64,000 bases of DNA, from the NCBI RefSeq assembly GCF_040802235.1, contig NC_133157.1, forward strand, positions 33,497,501-33,561,500, in the 5' to 3' direction. This stretch comes from Manis javanica (lineage: Eukaryota > Chordata > Mammalia > Pholidota > Manidae). Below are positions 10,601-22,600 of the stretch, piece after piece. The translations under genes and the position numbers were made by a program. The notes beneath the pieces were generated by a model that saw only the letters and a program-made list of their open reading frames with translations, had not been told where the DNA came from and did no database searches. The number at the start of each line of letters is the position of its first letter. Positions within the stretch are counted from its first letter, which is position 1.

Positions 10601-13600
10601 GCCATTTCAAGAATTTGTAGCTCACCTATTAAAGACAGCAGGGAGAACATTTGGAGAATCAGAGTTTAGTACCACCCTAGTCACACAGTTGGCCTATGAG
10701 AACGCCAACAGTGCCTGCCAAATCACCTGTGGCAGATGGATGTCACGCACATCCCTGAATTTGGAAAATTATAATATGTTCATGTTACCATTGACACCTA
10801 TTCAGGTTTCTTGCATGCTACCGCTCTCTCTGGAGAATCCACTTCACAAGTTATTCACCATTGCCTCTCTTGCTTTGCTGTTATGGGCATTCCCAAGCTG
10901 ATTAAAACGGACAATGGATCTGGCTATACCAGTAGCCACTTTCGCACATTTTGTGCGCAATGGGGTACTGCCCACAAGACAGGCATCCCCTATAATCCCC
11001 AGGGCCAAGGCATTGTTGAAAGAGCCCATGGCACTTTGAAAGCCCAGCTCAATAAAATTAAGAAGGGGGAGTTATACCCCGTTACATCTTTGAATTATTT
11101 ATCCCATGCACTCAATATTTTAAATTTTTTAACTCTAGACCTTGCAGGATGCAGTTCCGCAGAGCGCTTTTGGTGCTCTGGCGGTCATCCGCCCCTCACA
11201 CAGGTGCGATGGAAAGATCCTCTGACCGGGGCGTGGCAAGGTCCAGATCCCATCCTTCTTTGGGGGCGAGGACACGTTTGTGTCTTTCCACAGGATGCTG
11301 AGGGCCCGAGGTGGTTGCCAGAAAGGCTGGTGCGTCATGCAGACCATATTCCTCCTGATCCTGCTCCAGCTTTGGAGGGCCCCAGCTGAAGTGCAAGTAG
11401 CGGAGCAAGCAGTTCAGCGCATATATTGGGTGTATGTTCCTGACCCTCCTCTGCTCCATCCAGTCAGTTGGAAGTCTCCCGAGGTACAGATTTACTCCAA
11501 TGATTCTGACATTTTGGGAGGCCCATCGGAACACCTAGCAATAGGAGCAACGGCACCTTGCCTTCTGACCACCCTGTGTGCAGTATGCTTACATCTTCAT
11601 CTTCACTTAAAAATGACACATTGCCACTACCCTGGACAAAGTGCAAGGGCTCCCCTTCGCTTGCGGGTGCAGGTGGTGAATGGCCACAGCAGATGAACAT
11701 CACTAAAGAACTTTACATTGTGGACTGGTCTTTAGGACCAAATTCAAAGACGTCAGCCCCGCAATACAGAGGACTCTCTATGGGACTTAGGTACACTCCA
11801 GATGGGTACCCTCAAACCTCTTGGTGGAAAATAGGGGTGGCTATGGGAGGGTTAGATTGGGATAATAGTACAAGCATTAATGTGAACAATGACACACATG
11901 TGGCGGCTTGCATTGCCCCCTCCATGCGCTGTTGGTAGGGTCTATTTCTATTAATATGACTTATCAGAAAGATATGTTTCATATTGCCTGTAAAAATTGC
12001 AGTCTCACTAGCTGCATCTCTTCTGTGTCCAACAATACCATGGTTCTTTTACTTAAGCAACCCCCTTTCCTTTTGATTCCCGTGAACCACACAGGACCTT
12101 GGTATGATGATAAGGGCCTGTAAGTGTTGATAGAATTGAAGAAAGCTCTAGACTGTCCCAAGAGAGCTGTGGGCCTCATTATTGTAGGGTTGTTATCTTT
12201 AATTTCCTTTATTGTATCTTCTACTGTAGCAGCTGTAGCATTAACTGAGAATGTACAAACTGCAATCTATGTCAATGGTTTGACCCAAAATGCAACTCAG
12301 GCTCTTAATGATCAAGGAAATACTGATGAGAAAACAAGTCATAAGCTTAATGCCCTGTATGACATGGTCATGTATTTGGGCAAAGAGGTTCAGGGCCTAA
12401 AGTTAAGGCACCAATTGAAATGTCATGCAGCTTATAATGAAATTTGTGTCACATCTAAGAGTATAATCAATCTAAGTATAGTTGGGAAATGGTGAAGAAT
12501 CACCTACAGGGCATATGGCTTACTGATAATTTCACCAAAGATTTTCTAGACCTACATAAGGAAATACTTGATATGCAAAATGCAGAACTGTGGTTTGATC
12601 CTGTTAAAAACCGCTCAAGATATCCTGGACACCCTCAAACACGCAGCCTCTCCTTTCGGCAAGTTGGGAGACTTGCCCCATTTTCTGTTATCCATTGCGA
12701 CTGCTCTGCTATGTCTTCTTATAATGATATTATTGATACCTTGGGTTATCAAGCTTGGGTTAAAATCCCTCTTAAAGCTGGGTTCGGAAATTCATATGTT
12801 TCACCTGAAACAACACCCCCTGTATGGTACTATCGAAGAAAGACAGGATAACCAATGATGGGGTAAGCACCCTGGAGCCTCTGGCAACTTAAGACAGGGC
12901 TTCCACATTGGAGTGGGAGTATCAATGACGGGTAAGATCAGAGTTGCTGCCTTGGGGCACCTAAGACAGGCACTGTCTTCATATTATAAAATAAAAAGGG
13001 GAGATGTGGGGAGCGGGCTATGCCCTTTCCCCCACTTGCTGATGTGGCGGGAATGGAGAACAAAGAACATCCTGTTAACGCATTCCATGAGCAACTGAAG
13101 GAGCCTACCTTTGCCCGGCTACCGCTGATGTCAATACTGTGCTTGATTGTCTATTGGATAATGCTATTTCCTGGGATAGTGTGCTTCTTTGCTATATAAA
13201 TACTCTGGACTCTAATAAAACATTGCTGGCGACGCACAGGAGCGTCAGCCCTCCCAGATCTTTCTGTCTTTGTTTTCTTCGCCCCCCTTCCGCACTTCAG
13301 GACCTGCTCGACTTGGCGCGGCTGGACCGCGTCAAGCCATTCACTCACTGACAACTGTCCTCTGGTTCCAAGTCTTTCTGGAACATCCCCAGTTCCCTTG
13401 ATGGTGGTGCCTCACATTTTCCACTAGTACTAGAAATACATCACAGCACCCTCTAGGGAGCTTTTTGTTCTGCTATGCTCACCTTTTCTCACTGAGTTTC
13501 AGGTCCCTCTGTAACAACGTCAGGTCGATCTGGAAGTCGTTTATATGCAAGGCAAGTATTATCACATACGCAGCAATCTTCGCCTTCATAGAATCCGAAA

Positions 13601-16600
13601 TTAAGTTCCGTAAACTGCAATCGGTGGCAGTAAAGGGACACATTAAACTCTAAGATGATTTCTCCAAAAGCAGAATAAAGACATCCAAGCCTCTTCCCAT
13701 AGGCACTCAATGTCTTTCCTTGTCCTGTCAAGGTGCCCGAGCCTTCACACACAGTGGGACAGTGAGCCAATCCCAGTACTCCCTCAGGGGGATGGAAAAC
13801 TGCCCCTGCACTTCCCCTGAGCACCATTTGAGCCTCGCATTGGCCTGTCCTTTCGCTTGGCAGGACTGCCAGGAAAACACCCATCCCAAACTCAGTTGCT
13901 GACCATTCTTCCAAGGACACTCAGAGCAGAAAATACATTCCAAGCTAATGGCAGGTGCTTTGCTTGGGATTCTTTCCCCAAAGTCATCACACTGAGCTGC
14001 CCTTTTTCTGAAACCCTGCCTTTCCACAGAACTGGTATGGACATCAGCAAGCATTCCTCAGAAGAAGTGTATGAAGCAGAATAAGCCTTTGTGACAGGGG
14101 CTTCCCAGAGCCTTTAACATCAACTTCTCCAAGGGGGATAGAGTACGGAACACAGAGTGTTTCCTAAACTTTCTTGATCCCAGAACCCCTCCAATGGCAG
14201 TGCTCTCTTCAACACAATGTCTCTGTGGACATGAAATTCAATCCAAGCCCCTTCTCCTCACTCTCACCACCCTCCCCAACCTGCTCTCTCCTTTACAGGC
14301 AGAAGCCCCAGAAGTCACCCCTCTGACCTTCCATTGTTGTAGGCCAAGCAAGTAAAATGCTTCAGCAGTTTCATGTTGATGACATGTGGGATTCCAGGCC
14401 CCAGGGCACCTACAATACAAAGCAGAGTTGATCATTTTCTTCTAATACCCTCTGACCACAACTTATTCAGGAGCTGGGAGAAGCAGGGGCCCATGGAAAA
14501 GAACAGCCACTATCAAATGAACATGTGCGCAGGTGTGCTTCAGCCTGCAGACCACACACGCAGGGGACATTTGTGACGGGGCAGAGACAAGAAAAATAAG
14601 ACTGATGAGGTCTAAAGACACAAAGATGTTAGAAAGCAAAAGAGACTGTCAGGAAAGCCCAGGGAGAGGAAAAGGAGGGGACACCAGAATGCGAAATTAA
14701 GAATTAAGCAAATACTGAAAAACATAGACTCTTGGGTTCTGGACCACAGTAACAAGACTGCATAAACCTTGTACCTAAAGTCACAGGTGTCTCCTGCTGG
14801 GTTTCCAACTCTGGGTGGATATAATTGTGGCAGCCAGCCACCCATGGCCTTAGCTATAGGCGACACAGGTCACCAGCAGGAACTGACACTTTCCCCTCCC
14901 AGTCAGAAGTAAGTTGACACAAACCAGCCACAAGACTTCATAAGCAAGGTCAATTTTTCTCCCTACATCTGTCTAACAATCCCTTAAAATTTTCATCTGA
15001 TTTGACTGGATATTATGCTTTGCCTAATGCAAAACAGAAGTAGTGAATGTCACCTCAGAACAATCACATAATCCAACCTGTCCTCATTTTCAGATGAGAA
15101 AAGCCTGCCACGTCCTCAGCATGTCAGAAATAGGAATCGCACTGTTACACAGTTAAAAGAAAAGATCTAGACAAATATGTATTTTCTTCTCTTATTAGGG
15201 ATGGTCTAACAGACAATTAATGGACTTGAAATAACTAGAATAAAATGTCTATCATGGACTTACTTTTCCGCTTAATCACTTTCTGTGCTCGGAATTTGAT
15301 GAGGGTGTCCAGAAACCATATGCATCGGGCCTGGTGGTCCCGGCTCTCCTCACCTGATGGCAAAGACTTCAATGCTTCTATGACAAAGGAGCAGTGGCTA
15401 AAACAAGGGAGGGAAAGGCGGCATGTGTCAGACTGCTGTTAGGAGCTGTCCACCCTCCCAGCTGAGGAAGGCCATCCTACTAATGCTCCTTGTAACAGGG
15501 GAATGCAGGTTAGCACAGAGGCAGTAAAGGGCTAGATGGCTGATACTTTAGGCCTCTGGGCAATGAGGTCTCTTTTGCATCTACTCAGACCTGCCACTGG
15601 AGTATAAAAGCAGCCATCAATAATCCATAAATGAACAACCAGAGCAATAAAACTCTGCTCACATGGGCCACAGTTGCCCAGTCCTGACGCAGTGGTCTGG
15701 AGCATAGGCTATGGGGTCAGACTGCCTGCCTGAGTCTGAATCCTCCGCCATGAAGTGGCTTAGACAAGTTTCTGTACATTTGCTGTACATTTCTGTGTAT
15801 CATCTTCACTTAACAATTGAGACCAGTGATAGCATCCTTCTCCTATAGATTTTTTGCATATTAAGTAAGACAATGCAAGTACAGTGCTTGGCACATATAA
15901 GGGTTCAATCAATGTTAGCTATTATTCTTATATACTATTCTACCACTACGAGGATCTTGACTCACAGAGATAAAAAACTTCAAGATTATCTACAGCGGCA
16001 TCATTTTGCCCATAGGAAACTGGAAGTGTGGAGAAGGAAGGCCTACCCAGCACATCTGGCAGAGTCACGGACCTGTTCTCCAGGTTCCCAGCCCAGAGCT
16101 GATCTCTGTACCTGTCTCTGAACCACAACCACATTAAGACAAGCAAGAACTAGTCATGAGCTCTTTTGTGGAAATGGATCTTGGAAAGAGAGAAAAAAAA
16201 AGCCTTTTTTTTAAGTCAGGGGAACCAACCTAGTGTTGACAACTTTTTATTTTCTCAAGTTGAAGTTATTAAAAGAAAAAATTCAAAAGCAAAAAAATAG
16301 GGGGGATAATCTCTGATTTAAAAGGTACAATATTTAATATTTAACACAGAAATTTAACTTTAGAAAAGCTTACTCAGCAAATCATCACAGATTAACCATC
16401 ACTTCAGCGGGCACCTCTACTCCTTGGCCAACACCTGGGTCTCTCTGGTGCCAATCAGCCTAATACTGGAGGCCAAAGGCCAGCTCCAGTTTCCAGCCCC
16501 AGATCTGAGGCTTCACCACCCTCTGCTCAGCCACAAGCCCCACGCACTCAGAGGCCAACTCTCGCCCTTGAATGACACCCACAGCCTTGGGAGAAGAAGG

Positions 16601-19600
16601 GCCTGGAAGCCCAAACATTCCAAAGAACACTGACTTGAACTCATGTTCAAATGCTGAACAGATATACATCCTCACTGACCTACGCCCGAAGGTCTGCTTC
16701 ATGTTTGACTGCTGTTGTTTCCCAACATCACTCCCCGATACTCCACCCACCCAAGTGGGGTTACCTGTTCTCCTCAGTCATCTTCAGCAGTTCTTCCGAT
16801 GAAATATTCTTGAAAGCTTCAGATGGGCCCTGAAGAGCTTCATACTCCGCAGGGGAAAGAACTAGTTGCAGGTCAAGAATACAATCTGACCAAAACTGAA
16901 ACATCCACTAGCCAGATCATCTCATAGGTGGTCTCATTTCAGAGATGGGAAAATCTGTGTACAGCAGGCAGAGCTCTGGGACTCACTTCCCCAGAGCTTT
17001 TGCCCTCTCTGGATTTTACTGTCTTCTTTACTTATCACCAAGCCACTGCAGGCATTTTTCACCTGACTACACCCACAAGGAGGGAAATTCTATGCTCCAA
17101 CCCGTCATTTTACTCATCAGCCTGCCCAAGACTTTGGGTATTAGATGACTTAAAAATCCTATTTTGAATATTCAAGGAGAATAGTTCCCACAGGGCTGAG
17201 TGTGGGAATTTGGAATTTTGCTGAAGAAATACTGAATCCCAGAGGCTGAGAAACTGATGCCAAAAGAGGTTCCCTCAGCAAGTGAAGAAGACTTGCTGAC
17301 TTCCCAGCAACAGCACTGGGGCAACTGCTAAGGTGAGGAGGTAGCTTCTGTGAGTGTCACGGGACCAGACTGCTTAGAGCACCTGGCTATGCCACTCATG
17401 TGCACATACCCCAACCCGTGAAATAAGGCAGCATTTCTATTACAGCAAGGATACTATCTTCAAATTTATACACATCGTCAGGCTTGACTGCGTCGGCATG
17501 GCAGGGAGGCAGGCAGAGGGAGTCATCTTGCAAGTCATCATGGATGGCATCACTGACCAGAGCTTTTCAATAAAGAAGAGTTACTGCTGTTATCATCCTG
17601 GTTTGGCTTCAAGTTCCCCAACAGTCTTTGCAATGTGTGTGCCTGAGATCACAACTGGCCCAGAAAGCCCTCTCTGAATGCTTCTGCCAATGTGGGCCTC
17701 CAGGACTACAGTGTACACCAAACACAAACCTAACCAGGCACTAGAGAAGGTGGATACTGCATGGTCCCCCTCAAATAATGTGAAGGGTAACTGGAAGACA
17801 GGTTGGCTAATAAATATTCACAACATGATATGAGATGCAAAAGGTGAGGGATATTCAAAAGAACCTTTAATAGCTTAACTTTCAGAAAACTTCTCCACAT
17901 GTTGTGAGTAAAAACAAAATCAGTATATAAAACTAACTATCCTATAAGAACAACTGTGTAAGAATTAAGTATACACATAGACAAGTATACTGAGGAAAAT
18001 TGTAACAGCTGGTCTGGCAGAATGAGGGGAAATGACTTTTTTTTTAATGTCCTTTAATAGCTGAGGTAAGCCGAACAAAAAGATTTAAAAATTTACTTGG
18101 ATATTAAAGTACATCTCTGAATACATGGAGAGACATAATGTCTATGTTCCTGGTGGGAAAACAGTATTGCAAATATGTTGCTCCTCCCCATAATCCCACA
18201 TGGATTTTGAGGAACTTGACAAAATAATTCTTAAGATCACCTGGAAGAAAAAGCATGCCACCATAACCAATACACTTGTGAAAAGTAAGGATGAAAGAGG
18301 ACACATCTACCCTGTCAGACCACAAACCGGATGATGAGCCTACTTTAATCAAGAGAGCCTGATGCTGCTACAGGAGTAGCCAGTCAGGACCACAGAACAG
18401 ACTGCAACTAAGAATATGGGAAGATGATAAAGATGCCTTTTTAAATCATCTTTTACAAAAGGAAATGATGGTGTTGGGGACAAATGACTAACCATTTGGA
18501 AGATATAAAATTAGGTCTGTACCACAAGCCAAGAAAATCCCAAAACTTTAAGATTTCAATGTAAAAAGTAAAATTATCAACATACTGAAAGAAAACAGGA
18601 AACTATTTGTATAGTCATAGGATACGGAAAGATATTCTAAGAATTACTAAAATTCCATTTTAATTAAAAAACAGTTCTCATACATATTCTCTTAAGTTCT
18701 TATAATGCACCTGAACAATAAACACATCTTTATACAACACAGTTGAATCCTGGAGCTGCTGAGGAGTTTGGGAGCAGAAAAAGATCCACCAGCCCCAAAG
18801 TGGAACACTGTCTCTAGAGGCTCAGTTCATCGCCACCGCATCAGCCTATTTGACTAAAACCTCCCTGTGACTTACAGTGAGTTGAGGTGGCCTCACTTCT
18901 CTTTACTATGCAGGCTGCCACCCCGGCACCAAGGCCAGGGCATGCACATACCCGTTCCCACGGCTACCTCCTCCACTTGACCATGAGCTGAGCATAGGCC
19001 ATGTCAGATGTTTCTTTACCACTTCCAGAATCTGTTCCCTAAAAAGCACTCAGCAAGAAGCAGGAAGAAATCCAGCCCAACCCCCATCATTACCATCTGT
19101 GAGGTGGGTGAGAGAGCCCAAGAGGAGAGAAGGCTGTCCCCAAGAGCAGACTCTCACCCCGACATCCAGCTGCTTACCAGTCACACCCTTTGCATCAATA
19201 ATATTCTCTGCAGCTTTAGCTATCACACAATTCAAAGATTCACTGCCAACTCTGTTCATTCTCCTAGAGTTCAGAGCACGCTTCTGTTTGGTGGTACCAA
19301 AGACTTCAATGCAAGAATCCATCTGTGCAAGAGAAAAATCTGGTTAATGCAGACAGGCTGGTCACTGCTCCTCCTAGCTGTGTGATTATGGGGAAACTCT
19401 CAGACTCTCTGAGCCATGATTACCTCACCTATACACTGAATCAAGTATCTCCACCTGTGAAATGGAAATACTTGACTAGAGTTAGGGTTGGTAAATCTGT
19501 GGCACACAGCTTGCCATTTCCCAATCCTACACCCATGACAGACACTGTTAGTAGATCACTCACTCTGTCCTTCTGAGCCTGAAGATGGCCTTACACCCCT

Positions 19601-22600
19601 TTTCAATACAATATTCCTGACAGCACTTAAATATCCATCAGTCTGCCAGCCTGGGGTGAGATGAGCTTCGTAGAAACCTTTTACACTGACAATCCTAAAG
19701 TCTGTTTTAATGTGGAGGTTTCTAGACTACAACCAATATTTTCTGAAACTTGGGTTAAATCCTAAAAATAAACGTTACACTACACCTCTATCTGCCCAGA
19801 GAACCATCCCCAAACATTGGCACAGAGCCATGTATAGCTGCCCAAGAAAGGAGACTGCCCAGGAGGTCTCTGCAGGTAGGAATTGCCCAGAACCACAGCC
19901 CTGTGTTCAGCCAGCTCTCTTTACTGGTGTAGAAACCCAAGACCGAGGAGGAACTTGCATCAGGTCCCATGTCTTAGGTCCTTTCACACTTACCTTTTCT
20001 CTAAAAGTTTTGGTCTGACTCTCTAGTGTTGATTCACTCTCAACTGATTCATCTATCCAAACACAAAACAAAAACAGGAAAGAAAAAAAAAGTAAACTAT
20101 AAGGCCTACAGATAGTAATATTTAACAACTAATGTAAGAAAAAAACATTTCTTTACTACGGGACTTCCCAAAGCTTAAGATGAGTGGATACTGTGAACAT
20201 TTAGTACACACCTTCAGGACCTAGTTAGAGACCTTGGAGAATAACGAAGGGGTCATTTGGTAAAACCTCTTCCCTTTACAAAGGCCTCCACAGGAAAGGA
20301 CTTGCCCCAGGAAGGTTCACCAGGCAGAGGCAGAGATGGGATCAGAAAGCAAGCCCTCAGGTCTTTCCAGTAAATAGTTCTGCCCTCCCTATAAAAGCAG
20401 GCATAAGCACGATGTATGGATTCTTACATGAAACTCTCTACTCTCCCACAAAGTACTCATTTAAGGGGCAGTATAATTGAGTGGATGGGAGCACAAGCTC
20501 TGGAGTGACCCTGCATAAAGATCAGCAGTATGTTCCTGACAAAGTCACTCAACCTCTGTGCCCATTTTGTCATTAATAAAAAAGGAATAACAATATCTAC
20601 CCAGAAGGTTGTTATGTGAAGTAAATGATATAGTGCAGAGGAAGCGCTCAGAGCAGTGCCTAGCACATGACAAGGGCCCAATAAATGTGTGTGTTTATGT
20701 ATGCTAGCTAGAATAAACCAGTATTTACAAACTTTTTACATGTAAAAACAAAAATTTGTTTAACCAACAAATTAATGAACAATTTTCTTTGCCTCATTGA
20801 AAGTCATAAGACCATTTGAAAGGTATTTTAATTGTACTTGTGTTTTTGCAAAGCGGTGGATTCTTAACTTAGAGACTATGGACCCCTAAGAAATTCACAG
20901 ATGGGCTTTGGAACTTAAGAGCCCTTTAAAATTATATAGAAAATCTCATATATATATTTTTGTGTATTATGCATACTTCTGGAAAGGAGGTCCAGACTCT
21001 TATCAGATTCTTGAAAAGACTGGAACTACTGCTCTGAAGGAATCAAGTCAGAATGAATGCCTCTGAAGGCACCAGGCAGAGTCACCAGGACCCTAACACT
21101 CCTCCCTAATGTTCTCCCTGCCACAGTTCTCAATATTTAAGATTTAGGCAACAGGGGCCCCTTGAGTCTGACCCTTTTCTCTAGCATTCTGGAAGATCCC
21201 ACTCTAGCCCTGAGCATCCTAAGATACCAAAGCAGAGAAGCAATGCAACTTCTCCCACTGGATTAGGGAAAAAATAAACCTCCCAAATCATAAAGTGTAG
21301 ACACTTCTCATCAACATGAAAGTTACCATCCAACCTATAAACAACTTCCATCACCTACAGAGATTCTAAAGCCTATACCCCTACTAGAACAGTTAAGAAT
21401 TCAGAAAGACCTTCGATGGAAAAGAGTATCAGACATGCCCATCAATATTCTGTTCTGACTACTACTCAGCTTGCTTTAAGTAAGACTTGCTTCTGATCGC
21501 CAATCTGTAAATACCATGGGATAGGATCTGTATGTTTTGCTATCTCCACAACCCCAAACCTTTGCCTAGAGCATAGTACAGTAGGTCATTAAGAAATACT
21601 TGCTGAGCAAAAACACTCTTAAAATTTTTCAAATGAAGCAAACAGAAAACCTTTGCAGAAAGGCACCCTTTAAAAAATAACTACAAAATGCGTTTTAGAA
21701 ATTAAAATCCATCCAGCAAATGTAAAATAGGCAGTGTTTTTGTGACCCTTCAGCGTCCTACCTGAAAGCAGCGGCTGCATGCTGAACAATTCAGCATCGT
21801 ATACTTCCATTTGGCCAGAGGTCTTGTTCAAAATTCCCACAAAGTGCCTGAATAAAGAAGGAATACAAGTGACAATGGATTATTCAAAAGGTATTGTTTA
21901 TACAACTTTTTTCCTGCTTAACAGTTTGTAACCTTCTTATGGATTTAGGCACTCATCATAGAAAAATAGGCCAATTCTTAACTACAGGGAAAAAAAATGA
22001 AGTATTTGCCTAGTATTTTGTCGAAGGATTTAAATTCAATTCATTTAAATAAATAAAAGGAAGCATATGCAGGAAAAGTCAAGTCCTCAACCTTCCTGCT
22101 GTGCTAATTCCCCTAAGGAATGCATCACCTGCTCATGAGGACCAACAATCTCCTATTGCAGAAATCCTCAATCCTCTAAATGAGGGAAAGGAGGGAAGGG
22201 GGAGGGACGGTTCATGTAGTAGTTCTGGGGGCTAGGGTGTGGGGGGAAGAAGCTACCAAGTGATTCTGGTAGCTAATCACATTTGGGCTAAGTGCTGTAG
22301 TGCAAAACCCTTTCCGGATATAAGCAGCTGGAATTACACTAGAATTTACTGCACACATAAATGTTATGGAGACAGAGATAAGTAAAACCTTGGCAATTAT
22401 GGAGAGAGGACAAGTCTGAACTAGGGCATCTTTGCAAAGGGATGATATGATGTTAATAGTTTTAATCATATACACATTAACCTGATTTCTACCAGGGTCG
22501 TCCACTGGAGGCTCTGAAAGGGCCTATTTTGTGCTTCACTATTGGATACCATCCCTGGGACAGTGGCTGCATCATGCCAGACCAACAGTTATAGCCTGCT

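Larger units (their letters stand above)
8661..13334 (+). mobile_element. Betaretrovirus-like ERV, internally deleted, with paired LTRs
   Basis: An old germline provirus, defective. Order: 5' LTR, Lys-tRNA primer-binding site, gag (cut short inside capsid), end of pol (integrase only), env (broken), polypurine tract, 3' LTR, with a 6-bp duplication outside. The end of gag and all of protease, reverse transcriptase, RNase H and the start of integrase are missing through one deletion with its junction near 10730. Class is judged from Gag N-terminus/capsid character, Env TM, the Lys PBS and the 6-bp duplication. Its orientation is opposite to the host gene, as usual for tolerated intronic proviruses. 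It cannot replicate alone; at most it could be mobilised in trans. Confidence 0.93.
7674..13482 (-). other. POLR1E: POLR1E intron 11, occupied by an antisense ERV
   Basis: The 5.8-kb last intron is about 80% retroviral (8661-13334). The rest (7674-8654 and 13341-13482) is unique sequence with no further gene. Without the provirus the intron would be about 1.1 kb. Confidence 0.85.

Noticed and set aside
11280..12858. Intact ERV env gene
   Set aside because: Several frameshifts and stops separate SU, TM and the membrane anchor.
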